Positions 23,858-36,964 are shown, numbered from the stretch's first letter. The stretch: DNA of 64,000 bases from Atrichornis clamosus (GCA_013400975.1 WBMZ01003496.1:62001-126000); one strand, 5' to 3'. Notes: generated by a model not told the origin, from the letters alone. Translations and numbers: made by a program.

Positions 23858-24879
23858 GAGGGAAAGGGAGATTGATGCCAGAAAACCAGACTTAAATCAT
23901 TCCCTTTTCTCCCTGTGAATATTTTTGAATTATACTTGTAATGCACCATAACAACAAACAACATGTTTTCCTAAGTGTAAGTAGATTTGCTGTTGAGTAA
24001 GTCTGTGCCAAAGCTATTTGTGAGCAAGCAGATGTCAAGGGCCTAAACAAAGCCTGAAGTGTGCGTAGGCATTGTGAATTGCACTTGCATTCAGGGAGAG
24101 ACTGAGGACAGAGAGCTTGTTAAATTTGTCTGTGAAAAGATGCCATTTAGGTGACCACGTGGTCTGAGATTTGGCATGGTGTACATGCCAGCCCCTTCCA
24201 AAGCTCATCCTATAACCCTTGATTTTCTTTTAAATCACTTTGTATTTCCAAATACAATTGAAACAAAATTCAGAGAAGGGTCAGCTCCTTTGTTGATTGG
24301 CATAACTTCCCAGCCTTATTTCTGCTAGCCCTGAGGACACTGGATGGAGACTTGGTCTAGAGTAGGTGCCAGCAGTGACAGAGGGATGTCCCAAGGAGAA
24401 GGGGACAAGCAGTACCAGGAGCAAGTGCAGAGAGGTGACATGTATCCCTTCTTCTCCTCTAGGAGTCATCAGGAGGTACTGGTACACCCAATTCTGGGAA
24501 AGCCATCTGAACAGTGAAAATCCCAGAGCTTGACTGCATTGTGAGCCTTTCTCCCTCCAGTTTCTTTCTGCGTAGATGTGTTTAGTTTATTACATATTTC
24601 AGTATAGCACTGGGAAAAGGTGTGGGACAGTCTGGAGGTTCCAAGGATTTCAGAACTTGAAACGTACAAATAATTTTGGGTAAGGAATTGCAATGGATTT
24701 AGATGTTTTAAGCAGCAAAGAATGAGCCGAGGGTCTTGTGCTGTTCGGCAGGGCTGGAACAGGTCCAGGCACAGTTTGCTTCTGGGAGGGAAGTTATGAC
24801 CATAGCGTGTCTGGGAGGACAGAACAGCTCCTTGGTTGGGGTTTAGCAAAGCCTGGGGGCCTGATGCACATTCCCAGCA
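23858..24879. other. Unique noncoding sequence, no gene seen
   Basis: No repeat is recognised. A 126-codon minus frame (24469-24849) lacks any domain. Confidence 0.5.
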
Positions 24880-25160
24880 GCGCTCCCCTGCACTGCGGCG
24901 GAGGTGTTGATTATTGTCAGCAGGCTGCGATGCCGGGAGTGAAAATCAGACGTGTTTTACAGGGAACGCTGGGAAGGTTGGCAGGATCCCCTTTTTCCAT
25001 GTTTGCAAGTAACGTGATGTGAAATTCAGCAGCTTTGTGGCTGCTGAACGGGGCCGCAGAGAGTCTATTAGGGCACATGTGTTTCCAAACCTCACCAGTG
25101 CCGAAATACCTCCCAGTAGCTGCGTATCAGGGAATAAGGCATCAATTTTCCTGAGCGCTT
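24880..25160. promoter_or_regulatory. CpG-retaining segment, candidate regulatory element
   Basis: I count thirteen CpG dinucleotides in about 280 bases, well above neighbouring sequence, mixed with AT-rich motifs such as TGATTATTG. It is far too short and too weak for a classical CpG island. CpG retention suggests hypomethylation in the germline or sequence constraint. No coding frame is convincing. Confidence 0.25.
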
Positions 25161-26940
25161 GTTGTAGCACTGAGCTGCACCAGAAGGGGAGTTTATGGAG
25201 TTCGGTCTGATCCCAGGTCTGTGCAGGGGCTCTCTAAACCTCAGTAAAGTAACACTGTGGTCCTTAGGAAGGGAGCTTGGTGAGACTGCAGCACTCCAGA
25301 TCCCAGGGAACCCCTCGGAGGGGCAGCCATCACAAGAAAAGGCATCTTGTTGTCTAAAACACTGTCCAGAACTTGCCACAGGTTTTATTATTACCTCGCC
25401 AATTATGTCATAGGATACACTTAATAAAGCACTTTGGGGAAGAGGTTTAGCAACTTTAATACGTGTGGAACCCCTTCATTGCTCTGTGTCTCTTGATGGT
25501 CTGTGATCCACCAACATCTGTTGTGAGTAGTGTCGGCCATAAAAGCCTTGAAGGCCAGAGCCTGATCTGCATGAGAGGGTTAAAAAAAACGTGTTACTTT
25601 CATTTACTTTAGCTTTATGACTCTTAAAAACATTCTGAGATTCTCCTAGCATCTCTGAGTCTGGATAGCTGCACAAACAGGGGTGATGGCAGATATAATG
25701 CTTGATTATTTTTCTTTCTTGGGAAATCTTTATATTTGAAAAGCATAATAGTTTTTCCTTAAGATCTTTGAAGTTTTGGAGGAAGTTAAAATCAGTCCCA
25801 AACTTAGAACTAGAATTTGATCTTTTTAGTACTGCTTCCCATGAGTTGAATTAGTTGGACTTAAAGCAAATAATTTCTTGTTAATTGCTACCAGCACTGA
25901 AAGTCAAATAATTTAGGGGTGAACTCCAAAGGAAAGTTTTTTCATATTGTGGATGAATTTAACTAAGAACAGCTTTATTTCAAACACGATTTTCAGAATG
26001 CAAGATTTTCCTTGTCTTCTGACAAAAACAATTTTAGAGTATTTTGAAAACACAACATGTTATTACATCAGTTGAAGAAAGAAGAATGTGTAATTAGTTA
26101 TTCTGAAACCTTTGTATTAACATGCTTTAAGTTATTTACTTTTTCTATTTAAACACTTCAGCAAATATTTGAAATTTATTTATTTTTTAGGTGTTAATAA
26201 TTTAAATAAAGACCGTGTAAATAGATCTGTACAACATACACCATGTTCACAGTTTCTCAAATTTGTAGCAAAAAAGCACGAAATTGTTTCTTATTTACTA
26301 GAAACTCTAAAAGCTTAGATCAAGAGATCGCATTTGTGGAAACTCCTTCCAAGGCGTTAATTGTAATTTTTCCTTAGGATGACAAAATTCATTGAGTAGA
26401 TTTGGGCAGGAGATGGCATAAAATAGGCTTTAATAGTCCATGTACCTCTGAAAGTCCAGAGACTATGAAGTGGAAGCCAGCCAAACCATCTACATACTGT
26501 GCACCCTTATTGCAGCTGCAGTGGTTGGTGTACACTGAGGTCTTTCCCCTCGTACGAGTGACCAAAGGAAAGGCATAAATAAGCTGAAATTATGATTACC
26601 CAACCCAATGCAAAAGTAAACATTCCTGAGATATGGAAAGGGACCTGAGTTTCTCCTGGCGAGTTCTCAGTAGGAGTTAGGAAGAAGATGACAAATTCAT
26701 GTTAGTGAAGGAACAACTTCAGTCTCTGTGGGGACAAGCAGTGCCAATTTTACAGGTGATTATAGAGCTGTGCAGGGCACTACCAGGCCCAGGGCCTCTG
26801 AATGAAGGACGACACTCTGGAGAAGGCAGCCTGGGAGAATGTAATGACAATAGCAGCCCTAGTCCTGGCTTTGTGAGAGGAAACTAGAAGATTACCTCAG
26901 AAAATAAATATTACTTAGGCTATTCACTTAAGAAAGGAAA
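25161..26940. other. Unique noncoding sequence, AT-rich 25.7-26.4 kb
   Basis: AT-rich unique sequence with many TTTATTTA-type motifs near 26110-26220 and few open frames. No repeat family recognised. The stretch at 25370-25470 (GCCAATTATG, AATAAAGCAC) looks like possible constrained sequence but this is only an impression. Confidence 0.5.
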
Positions 26941-26945
26941 GTTAA

Positions 26946-26957
26946 TGCCTAGGCATC
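26946..26957. other. Perfect 12-bp palindrome
   Basis: ATGCCTAGGCAT reads the same on both strands and is followed at 26959 by a second ATGCCTA. This is a dyad of unknown role. Confidence 0.5.
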
Positions 26958-29900
26958 ATGCCTAAATGTAAGAGATTTATCCTTCTCTTAGAACTGCGCT
27001 GATTCTGCCAGAAGTTCTGCATTACTGCAGGAGGTTCTCCCGTGGGCCTGCACCGCCATCTGGTTCAGCCTATTGTTCCAAGGGCTTCCAGGGCCATGCT
27101 GAAGTGTGTGACCCACTCTGTGTGCAGCTCCATACAGTTATTTACATGGTTACACACGTGCATGTGCTGTTGGTTGAGGAGTGCTGAGGTTTATGACATG
27201 TCAGCAATGCCCTGCAGGCCGCAGTAAGTGCTCACGAGGCTCCCAACCTAAAGCACAATGGTTCCCCTTATAAGCAAAATCCCCAGTCAATATAAGTTTT
27301 ATTGCACTCTCAAAGAATACATTTTCCTCTCCAGCTCTGGTTCACTTTCACTTACTGTCTTCTGAAACATCACTTTTCTATAATTCCGGGGGACTTACAA
27401 GACTTGTGGCAAGGAGAAGGACTCTAATGAAATCCATCTTGGACAGAGAGGGAGAGGCTGTTGCTATGGTCTTTTCCTCAGCTCCAGGTATGGCTGGAGA
27501 TCCCTACCGTGGAGTTGCAGGCCCTTGTGTGGAAAGACACACTTGGTAGAGGTGACCTTCTCTGGAGGTCTGAGGGGTGCTGAGACGGTTCTGTGTGCTG
27601 GTGGGAACTGCACTGAATTTCAGATGAATCTCATCACTGTGTCAGGATCAGTGCTTTGCTCCCCTTGGTAATAAATGCTACAGCCAGGGAAGTCTGGAGT
27701 GGTGAAGTCTCTCCAGGATGACTGCAGATGTTCTTAGTCAATGAAAATGGTGCAAAAGCTCATGAAACCCAAGTGAAATGGGCAGTCAAGTGGTGCCAGG
27801 GCAGTATGGCTGCTGCTGGAGACAGATTTTCTTCTCACACACACACATCAGTGACTCTAATAAAGCCCCAACCCATCTTCCACCTGCGAGCTCCTGGCCA
27901 TATATACCAATGCACAAGAAAAAAACCTCATCTATTTGGTCAGCTTTCCCTGGGCCTCATTCTGTGGGCTTACGGCTCATTGGTGCAGTGAGTCTGCAGG
28001 AGGTGCGGATGTTCAGTGCCTCCCTAAACTGAAACTTTAGCCTGGAAAACCAAGCGACTTTCCTCTCCTGACATATAGGTGCTTTCAGCCATATGATTGT
28101 TCTTTAGTATTTGCAGTTTAACTGGAGTCAAGGAGTTGTTACTGCCCAAGACAAAGTGCTGGTATTTGGATCCTGGCTGGGGCCATAGTTGCTTACAGAG
28201 GATTTATCCCTGCAGGTAGAGGCACTGGGGTGGCCCTTTGGAGGTTTGCACAATGCGTGTCTATCCCCAGTGCATCCTTCTGACGTTCAGGCAGGCTTTC
28301 CTTTCAGCGTGAAAGCAGTGGAATATGATCATCAAGAGCCAAGGGTGTATGAACATCATCCACAGCCAGGATGGGAACTTGCTAATGATTCTTGTGAGCA
28401 TGTGTGTGCACACACAGGCTGGGAAAGCATCGCTCCATCCACAGATGGCTGGGAGGGAGTAACCACAGCACTGCAGAGATCCTCTTAACGCTGTGGGTTG
28501 GGGCTTTACAAGCAAAATAAAACCCCAGTGAAAACAAACAGCCCTCGGGCTAATGATCTGCTGCTCCTGTTTTGTGAATGGGGATGTGGGACAAGGATGC
28601 TGGGGAAAGGCAGGGTGGATATGGAGCTGTTTAGCACGCTCAGTAGCTGGGGCTCACTTTCCTATCATGGCTCAGTCAAGCACAACCTCAGGTTTCAACA
28701 GCTGGTTACCCACATCCATTCCAGGGTTTGTTTTACTATGTTTTATTTTTATTGTTATTGTTGTTTTGTAACAGGAAGGCTGCAGTGGTTTCAAGCGTGC
28801 TACACCTCTGCAAACCTTGTGAGCCTCTCCTGTATGAAGTGGGAAAGAAGGAGGAAGACACATTTGAAGCAAAAAGAAAATAGGGAAAAAAAAAGAGTGC
28901 TGGTATTTGCTGAGGAATGCTCCCCACAATGCTGAAGTTGCATAAGTGCTGTCTTTGTTTCCATCAAAAATCTGCTTTTTGGGTTGAAACAAGGCCACCA
29001 CTAACAAGTCCAGGAAAGAAATTTCCTAATGGCTTGAAGTGAATTTAAGATTTTGATGGAGCATTTGATTCTGGGTACGGTTCACAGAGCTGAAGAAACA
29101 GAAATGCAGCCCCTCCACATCAGCCAATATACACAGAAATGCTGCAGCACAGACTCAGCCAGGCACCCTCGCCACACAGCTGATGGGCTTGAGGGGGAGC
29201 CCTGTTCCTCTGTGACCAGGGGAAATGATGAAGTGACAGACAAAGGGACTCAAAGAGAATGACACCAGGTGTTTTGCAGCATTTGGGATGAATTTTGTGG
29301 TGAGATGGATTGATTACAGGCGCTGTTATTGGGCTGTACAAATCCTCAGTGTCAGTGAACCAACCCAGATTGAATTTGGCTTAGACAGTGCATTGTAGAA
29401 TCTGAAGTTTGCATGGTCTCTGTGTTTCTATCTGATTTTTTTTCCCACCTTTAATTCCTTCATTTCCTTGGTGAGTTCCTGAAACATTCCCATTTTCCTC
29501 TTGTACCATTCATCACACTGAGAACTAGTTTGTGAGCGATGGGCAGGCTGTACCAGTGACTGTGGTGGTTTTTCTGTTGTATTCCTGTCTCAGAGCACCT
29601 TTCTGACATTCCAGGAGAGAAGCAGGTGAAACTGCCACGAAACACAAGTGCAGTGGCACACACATTGGTTTTTCAGCCTCAGTCTTCTCTAGCCATGGGT
29701 CCATCCTGTATCCCACCCTTCCCCATGAGCAAACCACATCCCTCATTAACTCACAGCAGCTTCCCAGAAATGGGAATGTTGCCACTATGAGGATATTAGT
29801 CCATAAGAATGTGTTCAGATCCCATTCAGCCACCAGACAGGAGCTGGTGGTGAATATTCAGCTTGCAAGTGCAGTGACCTTTTCCCACGTGTTTCTGGCT

Positions 29901-30865
29901 GGTTCGGGGCAGACAAGCATTTTGAGAACTTCCTGAGTTGGAGGCTACATCTGCAACAGATAGGTCAGACCACTCCCAACAGTACAAAATACTAGACAAC
30001 TCCATCCTGAAAAGTCTGTGAGTAGCCCAGGTCAGCTTTCCCAGCAGCTGCTAGTCAAATTACAGCACCTGAAAGCAATGAAACCCGAAAGGAAAGAGTG
30101 GAGAGAGAGCAGAAAACCACTATCCATCGCTTTCATAATCACCTCACCTTCTCTTCCTGTAGCAATAGTTCTTCCTGTCCCTGGTAATTGAATTTGACAC
30201 ATTTTAGCCATGCTAACCTTTGGTTTTCAACACATCTCTCATATTGTGGTCAATTATTTTTTAGCAAGGCAAATACCATCTGCAGTTATGCTGGTGGAAG
30301 TAAAATCACATGGGCCATCAGTTCCCCTGCTTCAGCCATAAGTTCACAAGAGCTGGGGTCAGGAAGGAATCACACCACTCATAGCAGATGGAGGCTTTGA
30401 CACCTTCTCCTGTAGCATCTGGAAACAGCAGCTGCTGGAAGCAGGATAATAACCCTACTGGACCAAATCCTGCTATGATCAAGAGCAGGAGGCTTTTCCA
30501 CTCACGAATATTGTGCTTTCCACTCTGTGTTTCTCCCTTGTGAAACTCAGCCTATGTGACTGGTGCTGATGATTTTCATTCTTGGCTGTGCAGGCAGTTG
30601 TAGCAGGAGTTGTTCACACAGGAAGTGTGTGGTACGGCCAGAAATAAGAACCCAGCAGCCTTTTCCAGTCATAGGCAGAAGAGTCAAGCCCAGCTTTCTG
30701 TCACACACACATAAAAAGTCATTTTAATGAGAGCATCCAGAGGGACTTGCATGGGTAGCAGATGAATAATGCAGTGTGTGTCCCAGTGCTCAAGTTCCCT
30801 GGACCATGAAGTCAGAGAGTGAGGATTTCCTATTGCTTCTGATTTGCTGAGGCAAGTTGTGCATG
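26958..30865. other. Unique noncoding sequence, no gene seen
   Basis: Frames reach 145 codons (28498-28935, plus) without domains. A short CA run lies at 27836-27847 and a T-rich stretch at 28739-28768. I recognise no confident repeat copy in these 3.9 kb. Confidence 0.5.
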
Positions 30866-31018
30866 GCCCATTCCTGGAAGTGCTCAAAGCCAGGCTGAAT
30901 GGGACTTTGAGCAACCTGATCTAGTGGAAGGTGTCCCTGCTTGTGGCAGGGTATGTTGGAACTAAATGATCTTTAAGGTCCCTTCCAACTCAAACCATTC
31001 TGTGACTCTATGATTCTA
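30866..31018 (+). mobile_element. CR1 LINE 3' fragment
   Basis: CCTGGAAGTGCTCAAAGCCA (30873-30892) begins a clear CR1 tail: GACTTTGAGCAACCTGATCT, GGAAGGTGTCCCTGC, GATCTTTAAGGTCCCTTCCA, ACTCAAACCATTCTGTG, then ACTCTATGATTCTA at the end. Only about 150 bases of the 3' end are present, the usual 5'-truncated form. It is the least diverged CR1 of the window. Confidence 0.95.
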
Positions 31019-31062
31019 AGCTCTGTGCAAACTTCTGCCTCAGTTTCCCCACATAATATAAA
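31019..31062 (-). repeat. Possible MIR scrap beside the CR1
   Basis: TGCCTCAGTTTCCCCA (31038-31053) followed by TAATATAAA resembles the MIR reverse-complement phrase GCCTCAGTTTCCCCATCTGTAAA. The match is short. It abuts the CR1 end, so CR1 may have inserted in or next to an older MIR copy. Confidence 0.35.
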
Positions 31063-32762
31063 GCCTGACGGTTTTTCCTTTCTGTTGCTCAGTAAATTGA
31101 GATCTCCAGTTGAAGGCTGCTGAAGTTGGTTGCGTTGGAACTTTCCTCTAAAGGTGGCACATTGCGATTTCCTCGGTTTACGGGAAGGAAGGAAACAAGC
31201 CTCTTCCTCTCCCAGCTTCCTGTCCTGACAGGTTGTGCCATGGCCAGGAGGAGCATCATTGCACCCTCAGCCACACCCGAGGCTTTTCCTTTTGGACAAA
31301 GCCAGGTGGACTGATGAGTTTCTGCCTGCCTCTAATGAGTGCCCTCGGATGACATTGGCAGATTTCCTTCCCTTAATCACATAGAAGGGATTTGACAGTC
31401 TGTATTACAGATTTACAAGAACACAAGCTTGCAGGGAATTTTATGGATGAAATAAATCTCTTTAAAGGAATGCCAAGACTCTGGGACACTTGAGATTTGA
31501 GGTTTGAGTGTGTATATATTTAAACGTATATATTTATATGGTCCTCTGTTTCCACATGTCTCCCTCTGTGGAATAGTAATGATCCTGCAGATTCCCTGCT
31601 CTCATGACCACCACGAAACGTTGATACATTAAACTGCCTGAGCAAGATGCTGATGCCCTCCATCTTCTCCTCTGGGGAACCTGAAGTTAATGGGGCAGCC
31701 AGCTGGTGTGCTGGTGTGAAGCCATTGCTTCCCCACAGAGAGAAGGTTACAGGCCTAATGAGCATCCAGCAGCAAAACGTGGATCTAAGAGCTTCTGGGT
31801 GGTAATATTAACACTTGGGTAATGGCTTAGAGGAAAGCCCTAAGTCCTCTTGGACCTGGCTTCTGCCTGGTTGAGAAACCACGGAGCTCAGATGAACATT
31901 GTTCCAGCTGGAACGGAGCCTCCGAAATGCTCCGTCCTGGAGAGAGAGACAGGCAAAGGAGGGAAGGGAACACAAACAGGGAAGGCAAGATGGAAATATC
32001 ATAAGGCTCAAAGAGAGGCATGAGCTTCTTTTGCTGTCTGGATGCTGCTGAGCCACCTCTTTCACCTTGAGCTGTTCTCAGGAGGAAATGGGAGGGAATC
32101 CAAAGCTGTGCTCGTGTCTTCACAAAATTTCCCAAAGGGCATCTCTTCAGTTACAGACACAAAGACACACATGCAGATTTCCAGGTCCCTGTCTTGCATG
32201 CTTCACATGTTCAGGAATGTCTTGCAGGGTCGTGCTGTCAGCATTTCCAGCAAAGTCAGTTAATATTCCTGTGCTTGCCAAGCAGTGCGTGGATGTAGCT
32301 TGGAGAACACGTTTTTGTTTAAACAGCAAAACAAGCGAATAGGTTCCCCAATCCTTCCCTCCTCCTGTCTGCAATTCAGATGGACTCCTGGTCCTCGGGT
32401 ATTATTCCTGGCTGAGAGGGAAGGTTTATGAGTCCCTTATTACTGCTCTTGGCAGCTCATTACACTATTCCTGTAATACTGCAGCACAGGTCTGGCCAGG
32501 GAGCAAAGTGCAAAAGAGGATGGGAATTTGGGAGAACCAAGAAATGCTTCAGGTCAGGAGCAATGTACCATGAGGGAAGATGGAGACATGTAGGTGTGGT
32601 GTACAGATGAGCTCCTTCAAGACTCCAATTCATGCCCTGAGCTGGGGAGAGAGGTACAGAGCAGGGAGAAGTCAGCAAACACTTCGTGGAGTGTTTTGCC
32701 CAGATAAATCTCTTTTTAAACCTCTTTCTGGGTACATCCATTTTCAAATGTGGAAGTCCCTG
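31063..32762. other. Unique noncoding sequence, no gene seen
   Basis: A TA-rich stretch lies at 31511-31538 and a purine-rich strand at 31938-31990. Overlapping open frames up to 109 codons have no domains. Confidence 0.5.
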
Positions 32763-32797
32763 CAAACAAACAAACAAACAAAAACCCAAACAAAACC
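32763..32797. repeat. (CAAA)n microsatellite
   Basis: Four regular CAAA units then imperfect CAAAA/CCCAAA units. Simple repeat; the Lys/Gln-rich frames crossing it are artefacts. Confidence 0.85.
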
Positions 32798-34317
32798 AAG
32801 ATAGGAAGCAAATTGTTGTCCCTTGTAAAGGACTTGAAGTGCTATGCCTTAGGCACAGCCAAGGAGAGCCTGGTTTGACCTTGGCAAGGTCTTTTCTAGC
32901 ACTAGGGTGGGGATAGATTGGGCAAGATGTGGTGCTTCCACCGTGAGAGATTTTTCAGGGGAGATTAGGCAGGCATCTGTCAAGATCTGGCTTACTTCCC
33001 ATGACTCCATATTAGATGTAAAGACACCTCTGCATCACGGCTCCCAGGAGACCGAACTCGGCTGCCAGCACACATCATGGGCATGGCTCCCACAGCAGCA
33101 GGAGACTGTTCAGGTGATACACTCCTAAATAACCCTAAGGGACCGTTCTCTGCCATCCTGGAGGGCTTCTCTGGGGTGGGGTGCAGGGTGATCACTGTAT
33201 CCAAGCACTTACACCGTGCACACCAGTCAGACACTGATTTTCCATACTCAGCCTGCAGCACTGATCTAGGCAGCTCAAACTCTCCTCTTCCACTGCTACG
33301 GCTTCTGGTGTTTCTGCAGAAAGTCTAGAGTGAAAATAACCTCTAGACATTTGTGTGCATGTGCACAGGAGAGGAAATTCTCCCTGATCCAGAACACATC
33401 TGAAGTCCTGAAACAGAAGAGTTAATGTTTTCATTCCCTGCACACAGGGCCAGGATTAAGACAGAGTATGTCAGAGTGAGTCCAAATAACCCCATTCACC
33501 TCAGCCCCAGGAAAGGTGAGAAGGAAAACAGGGACACTTATTTGCAAGAGGGGCCATGATGATTGTCAAGCCCCATGCACTGAAGTTGGTTTAAGCTGTG
33601 CTTTCTTGAGAAGGTACCTGCTCCCCAGATTTATTTCTGATGTTAAATACACAAGACAGTAACTCCCTGACCACTCAGATTAGCTGCATGTTTCATGAAA
33701 AATGCAGACTTGAGACATTTTCTCCCAAAGTGTTAGTCTGTGTAGTCCATGAGTCATCCTGTCCTTAACTGGCATGATCCAAATTTACTCCTGTGATTGC
33801 TCCTGTGAAGAATCTGGCCTGACTTTTGTGTCTGTCATGTATGTGAAGTTTCTACTTTGGATGACACAAATGGGAACAGAATTCTGCAGTGCAAGGCAAT
33901 CACTGAATTTTGGAAGTGTTGCCAGCAGAGGTCTTAAAGCTTCAGCTTTCTACCACCCAGATCTCTCTTCTGTGTCTTTGGGAAGGATGCCTGACATCTT
34001 GAACGTCTGTTTTATATGGGAGATTTGCCTGGGAATAATCCTGTGAACTTGTGTGGCTTTCGTGGTAATTAATTTTAATACAAGCACCCCTGTGTATTTG
34101 TAGAGCTATAAAAATATGGTCAGATCAAAAACATAAGCTTTTGCCTTTGGATGCACACTGAAGACAGCACATGTGGGGTGTGCTCTGTGCCATATATGCT
34201 CCTTGAATAAGACACATCAGAATAATGAATAGTGAAAGGAACAGCTTCTCCCCTCCAAATTTTACTCCCATGTATATGGAGCAGTCATGAATCAAGGATG
34301 GGGCATGAAGGGTTAAA
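32798..34317. other. Unique noncoding sequence, no gene seen
   Basis: No coding frame with domain content. A G-rich stretch GGGGTGGGGTGCAGGG lies at 33174-33189 (three G-runs). Confidence 0.5.
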
Positions 34318-34381
34318 CCTTCCTTCCTTCCTTCCTTCCTTCCTTCCTTCCTTCCTTCCTTCCTTCCTTCCTTCCCTTCCT
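34318..34381. repeat. (TTCC)n microsatellite
   Basis: About fifteen CCTT units in 64 bases with a single irregular unit near the right end. The tract is pure pyrimidine on this strand, pure purine on the other, and has mirror symmetry. The open frame crossing it reads repeated LPSF and is not a gene. Length is likely polymorphic. Confidence 0.97.
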
Positions 34382-36964
34382 GGAGGAAGCTTTGCCTACT
34401 GTTCCATGTTCATCTTCCTGGGGCACAACTATGGCATTCAGAACAGGCAGAGATTTGCTCCACCACTGCCTTCAGACTCCTGCTTTCTTTAGCCAGAAGA
34501 CTAATTATTTTTGTCATAATTGCCATTGAGGTTGCTATTATTATCATTTAAGCATGTGTGGTACATAATGATGCAGTTAGGATAGTAATGACACTAACAA
34601 CAGACACTATAGCACTGCCATCTCGCCTTCCACACCCGGTCAAGAGAAATGAGGCAGATCCTGGATGAGAGAGGAGGGAAAGAACAGACCTGGCTCTCTT
34701 CCCCTTTCTCTGCAAAGTGCTGTGTTGCAGACACCTCAGGCTGAGCTTGGATTTTCCACCCTAAATCCCATTAAACCCCTGATCCTTTAGCAGGGAGCAG
34801 CAGTGACACTGTATCCCAGGGCAGCGGAGTGGCAGCTGGCAGCGTCAGCCTGGGGTGTGGAATCAAAGCCTTCTCACTCGGTGTAGGTAATCCAAATGGG
34901 CACCATTCCCTTTTGTTCACCAACAGGCCTGAGGAGGCCGAGGCTCAATTATTTTACTGGACTGGGTTTAAAAAGAACTAATAATAGACATACTAATAAC
35001 ACATCTGGACACTATGTCATGATTTAAGAGACTGAGTGCCTTTGGAGTGGGGCTCTTGGCCATGTGAAAATTCTGTGTTGCTTTTCTTTTTTTGAAGGAT
35101 AGTTTATGCATTTGAAATAACAACTAAAATGCTTCCTGCTAGGAGAGAGGAGTGCAGAAACCACAAGCATCCCAGCGACTCATCCTTCCCTTCACTGCAG
35201 CAATGGATGGCTGTCTTTTAAAACCTCAAATCTCATTTGGGACTAGAAGGAGGATTTGAAGCCTTCCCTGAAGAAAGACATGTCCATGCTACCGCCCCCA
35301 CTTAGGAGGTTACTTGCGGAAACTTCCAAATGAAGACACAAATCCTGCATTGCTGGAGCTCCATAAGAAGCCGGGGGTGTTTTTGGATCATTGTTCCTAC
35401 ACATGGTGGTGGCTTTCACCTCCCAGATGAAGGTCACTCCAGCAGCCACATGTCACACACGCCCATTTACATTCAGGCCACTTGGGGAGGACAGATGTTT
35501 TTAGGCTGAATTTGGAAATGTCTGAAATTAATGCTTCAGATAATTCAGTTGTTCTGAAGACGAGGCTTAGACACTGGAGTAGATCTCACCTCGGTGTGGG
35601 TGGGGAGCAGGGTGCGATTGACATTTAAGGCTCTTTTGCACTGGTAGCCAGGCTTCTTGTCTTCCAAAAATTTCTTGGGAGCTGTGATGGGGTATTTGAT
35701 GGAAGACTGACATATTCCACGTCTCCAGAAATCTTTCCATCCCACAAGATACCCTTAGCCAACACTGCTTCCCGACTCCTAACGGGTCACTGGCTGGGAG
35801 GGATGTCTGTCCAGACAGCTCTGCTGCACGTGGGTGTGTTTGATGTGCTGCCACCAAGTGCCTTCTGATCAGAAGCCAGCTGGGGATCTATGGAGTAGTT
35901 TTGGCTTTGTTTTCTAAGGCTTCATTAACAAAAGGTCTGGCTTAGTGCTAGAGCTGGACCTTGCCTCCAGCTGGACACGGGAGAAAGTAAAAACACAAGT
36001 GATGATGGTGGCAAGATAGAAGTTATTTCAGGACAGACTTGTCTTGGAGCAACTTGTCTCTCTGAAATGTGTAAGGGGAGAGAGCTGCCTGTCAGCTACA
36101 GGCGCAGCAGAGCTTGGGCTGGAAGCCTTGTCAAGCTGCAGCCAGGCTGGCTGGAGATGATCCATCTGTAAGACAAAGGTGGAAATCCCCACTGCGTCAC
36201 AGCTCAATTCAGCTTGGAAGGCATTTCCAGAGACTGTAGTCCAGTCTGTCAGTGAAAACGGGACAGCTTTGAAGTTACAACCCCTTCACGTACTCCCAGG
36301 AGCAGCTGAGTTCCTCGCAGGCCGAGTGAGCTGTGTTAACTTTCAAGCAGTGGATGTGTGCTCACTCCATGAATTTGGAGAACAATGGCTTTGGGAGTGC
36401 TGTAAGGCATGGCAGAGCTGGCCAGGCCCAGCACTGTCCAGCAGCATGGCTGTGCATCTGTGAGGAGGTTGCCAGGCTGGGGCAGCTGCAGCTGGAAGGG
36501 AATAAGTGAGCACAGTACCCTCCAGGGACTCCCAACACAGACTGAAAATGTGGAGGGGGAAAAGAGAATTCAAGTTAACATGCACAGAATCCACAAGAGA
36601 GCTGGGAATAGCAAAAAACCCCAGGTTTTTGGAGTCATGGACCAGGAATTATCCAGTTGGTGAGGTTGCCTCTCCACGCTGTGTGACACGTTCTGGCCAT
36701 GCTGTTCTGCATGAGCCCTGTCCTGAGGATCTGCCTCCCCAGGCCCAGATGCATTTCAACACACAGCTTGATGGCTTCAGTCAGTGGGCCTCCAGGGAAA
36801 AGGGAGGCGTTTCTGCTGGAAGAATCCCATCCTATGCTCAAGAAGACTCTTCCTTTTCTTTAGGAAGAAGCTAACAAGATTGAACAAAGAAGATGGGAGA
36901 TGTGGGAGGACATTATCCAAAGCAGCACTGGCTGGGGCTCAGCAGAAATGATTTCTGACTCTGG
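34382..36964. other. Unique noncoding sequence, no gene seen
   Basis: The AT-rich portion 34501-34620 has several ATTATTATCATT-like motifs and may be an old repeat tail or constrained sequence; I cannot decide. Frames at 36179-36874 are open on both strands and have no domains. Confidence 0.5.

Noticed and set aside
28498..28935. 145-codon plus-strand open frame
   Set aside because: Contains a T-rich stretch and an A-rich Lys/Arg run; reads as chance frame through low-complexity sequence.
29338..29395. CAAATCCTCAGTGTCAGTG as another palindromic amniote repeat
   Set aside because: Only one arm resembles the family and the second arm could not be found.
34232..34492. Protein with repeated LPSF units
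   Set aside because: The peptide repeat is only the translation of the TTCC microsatellite.
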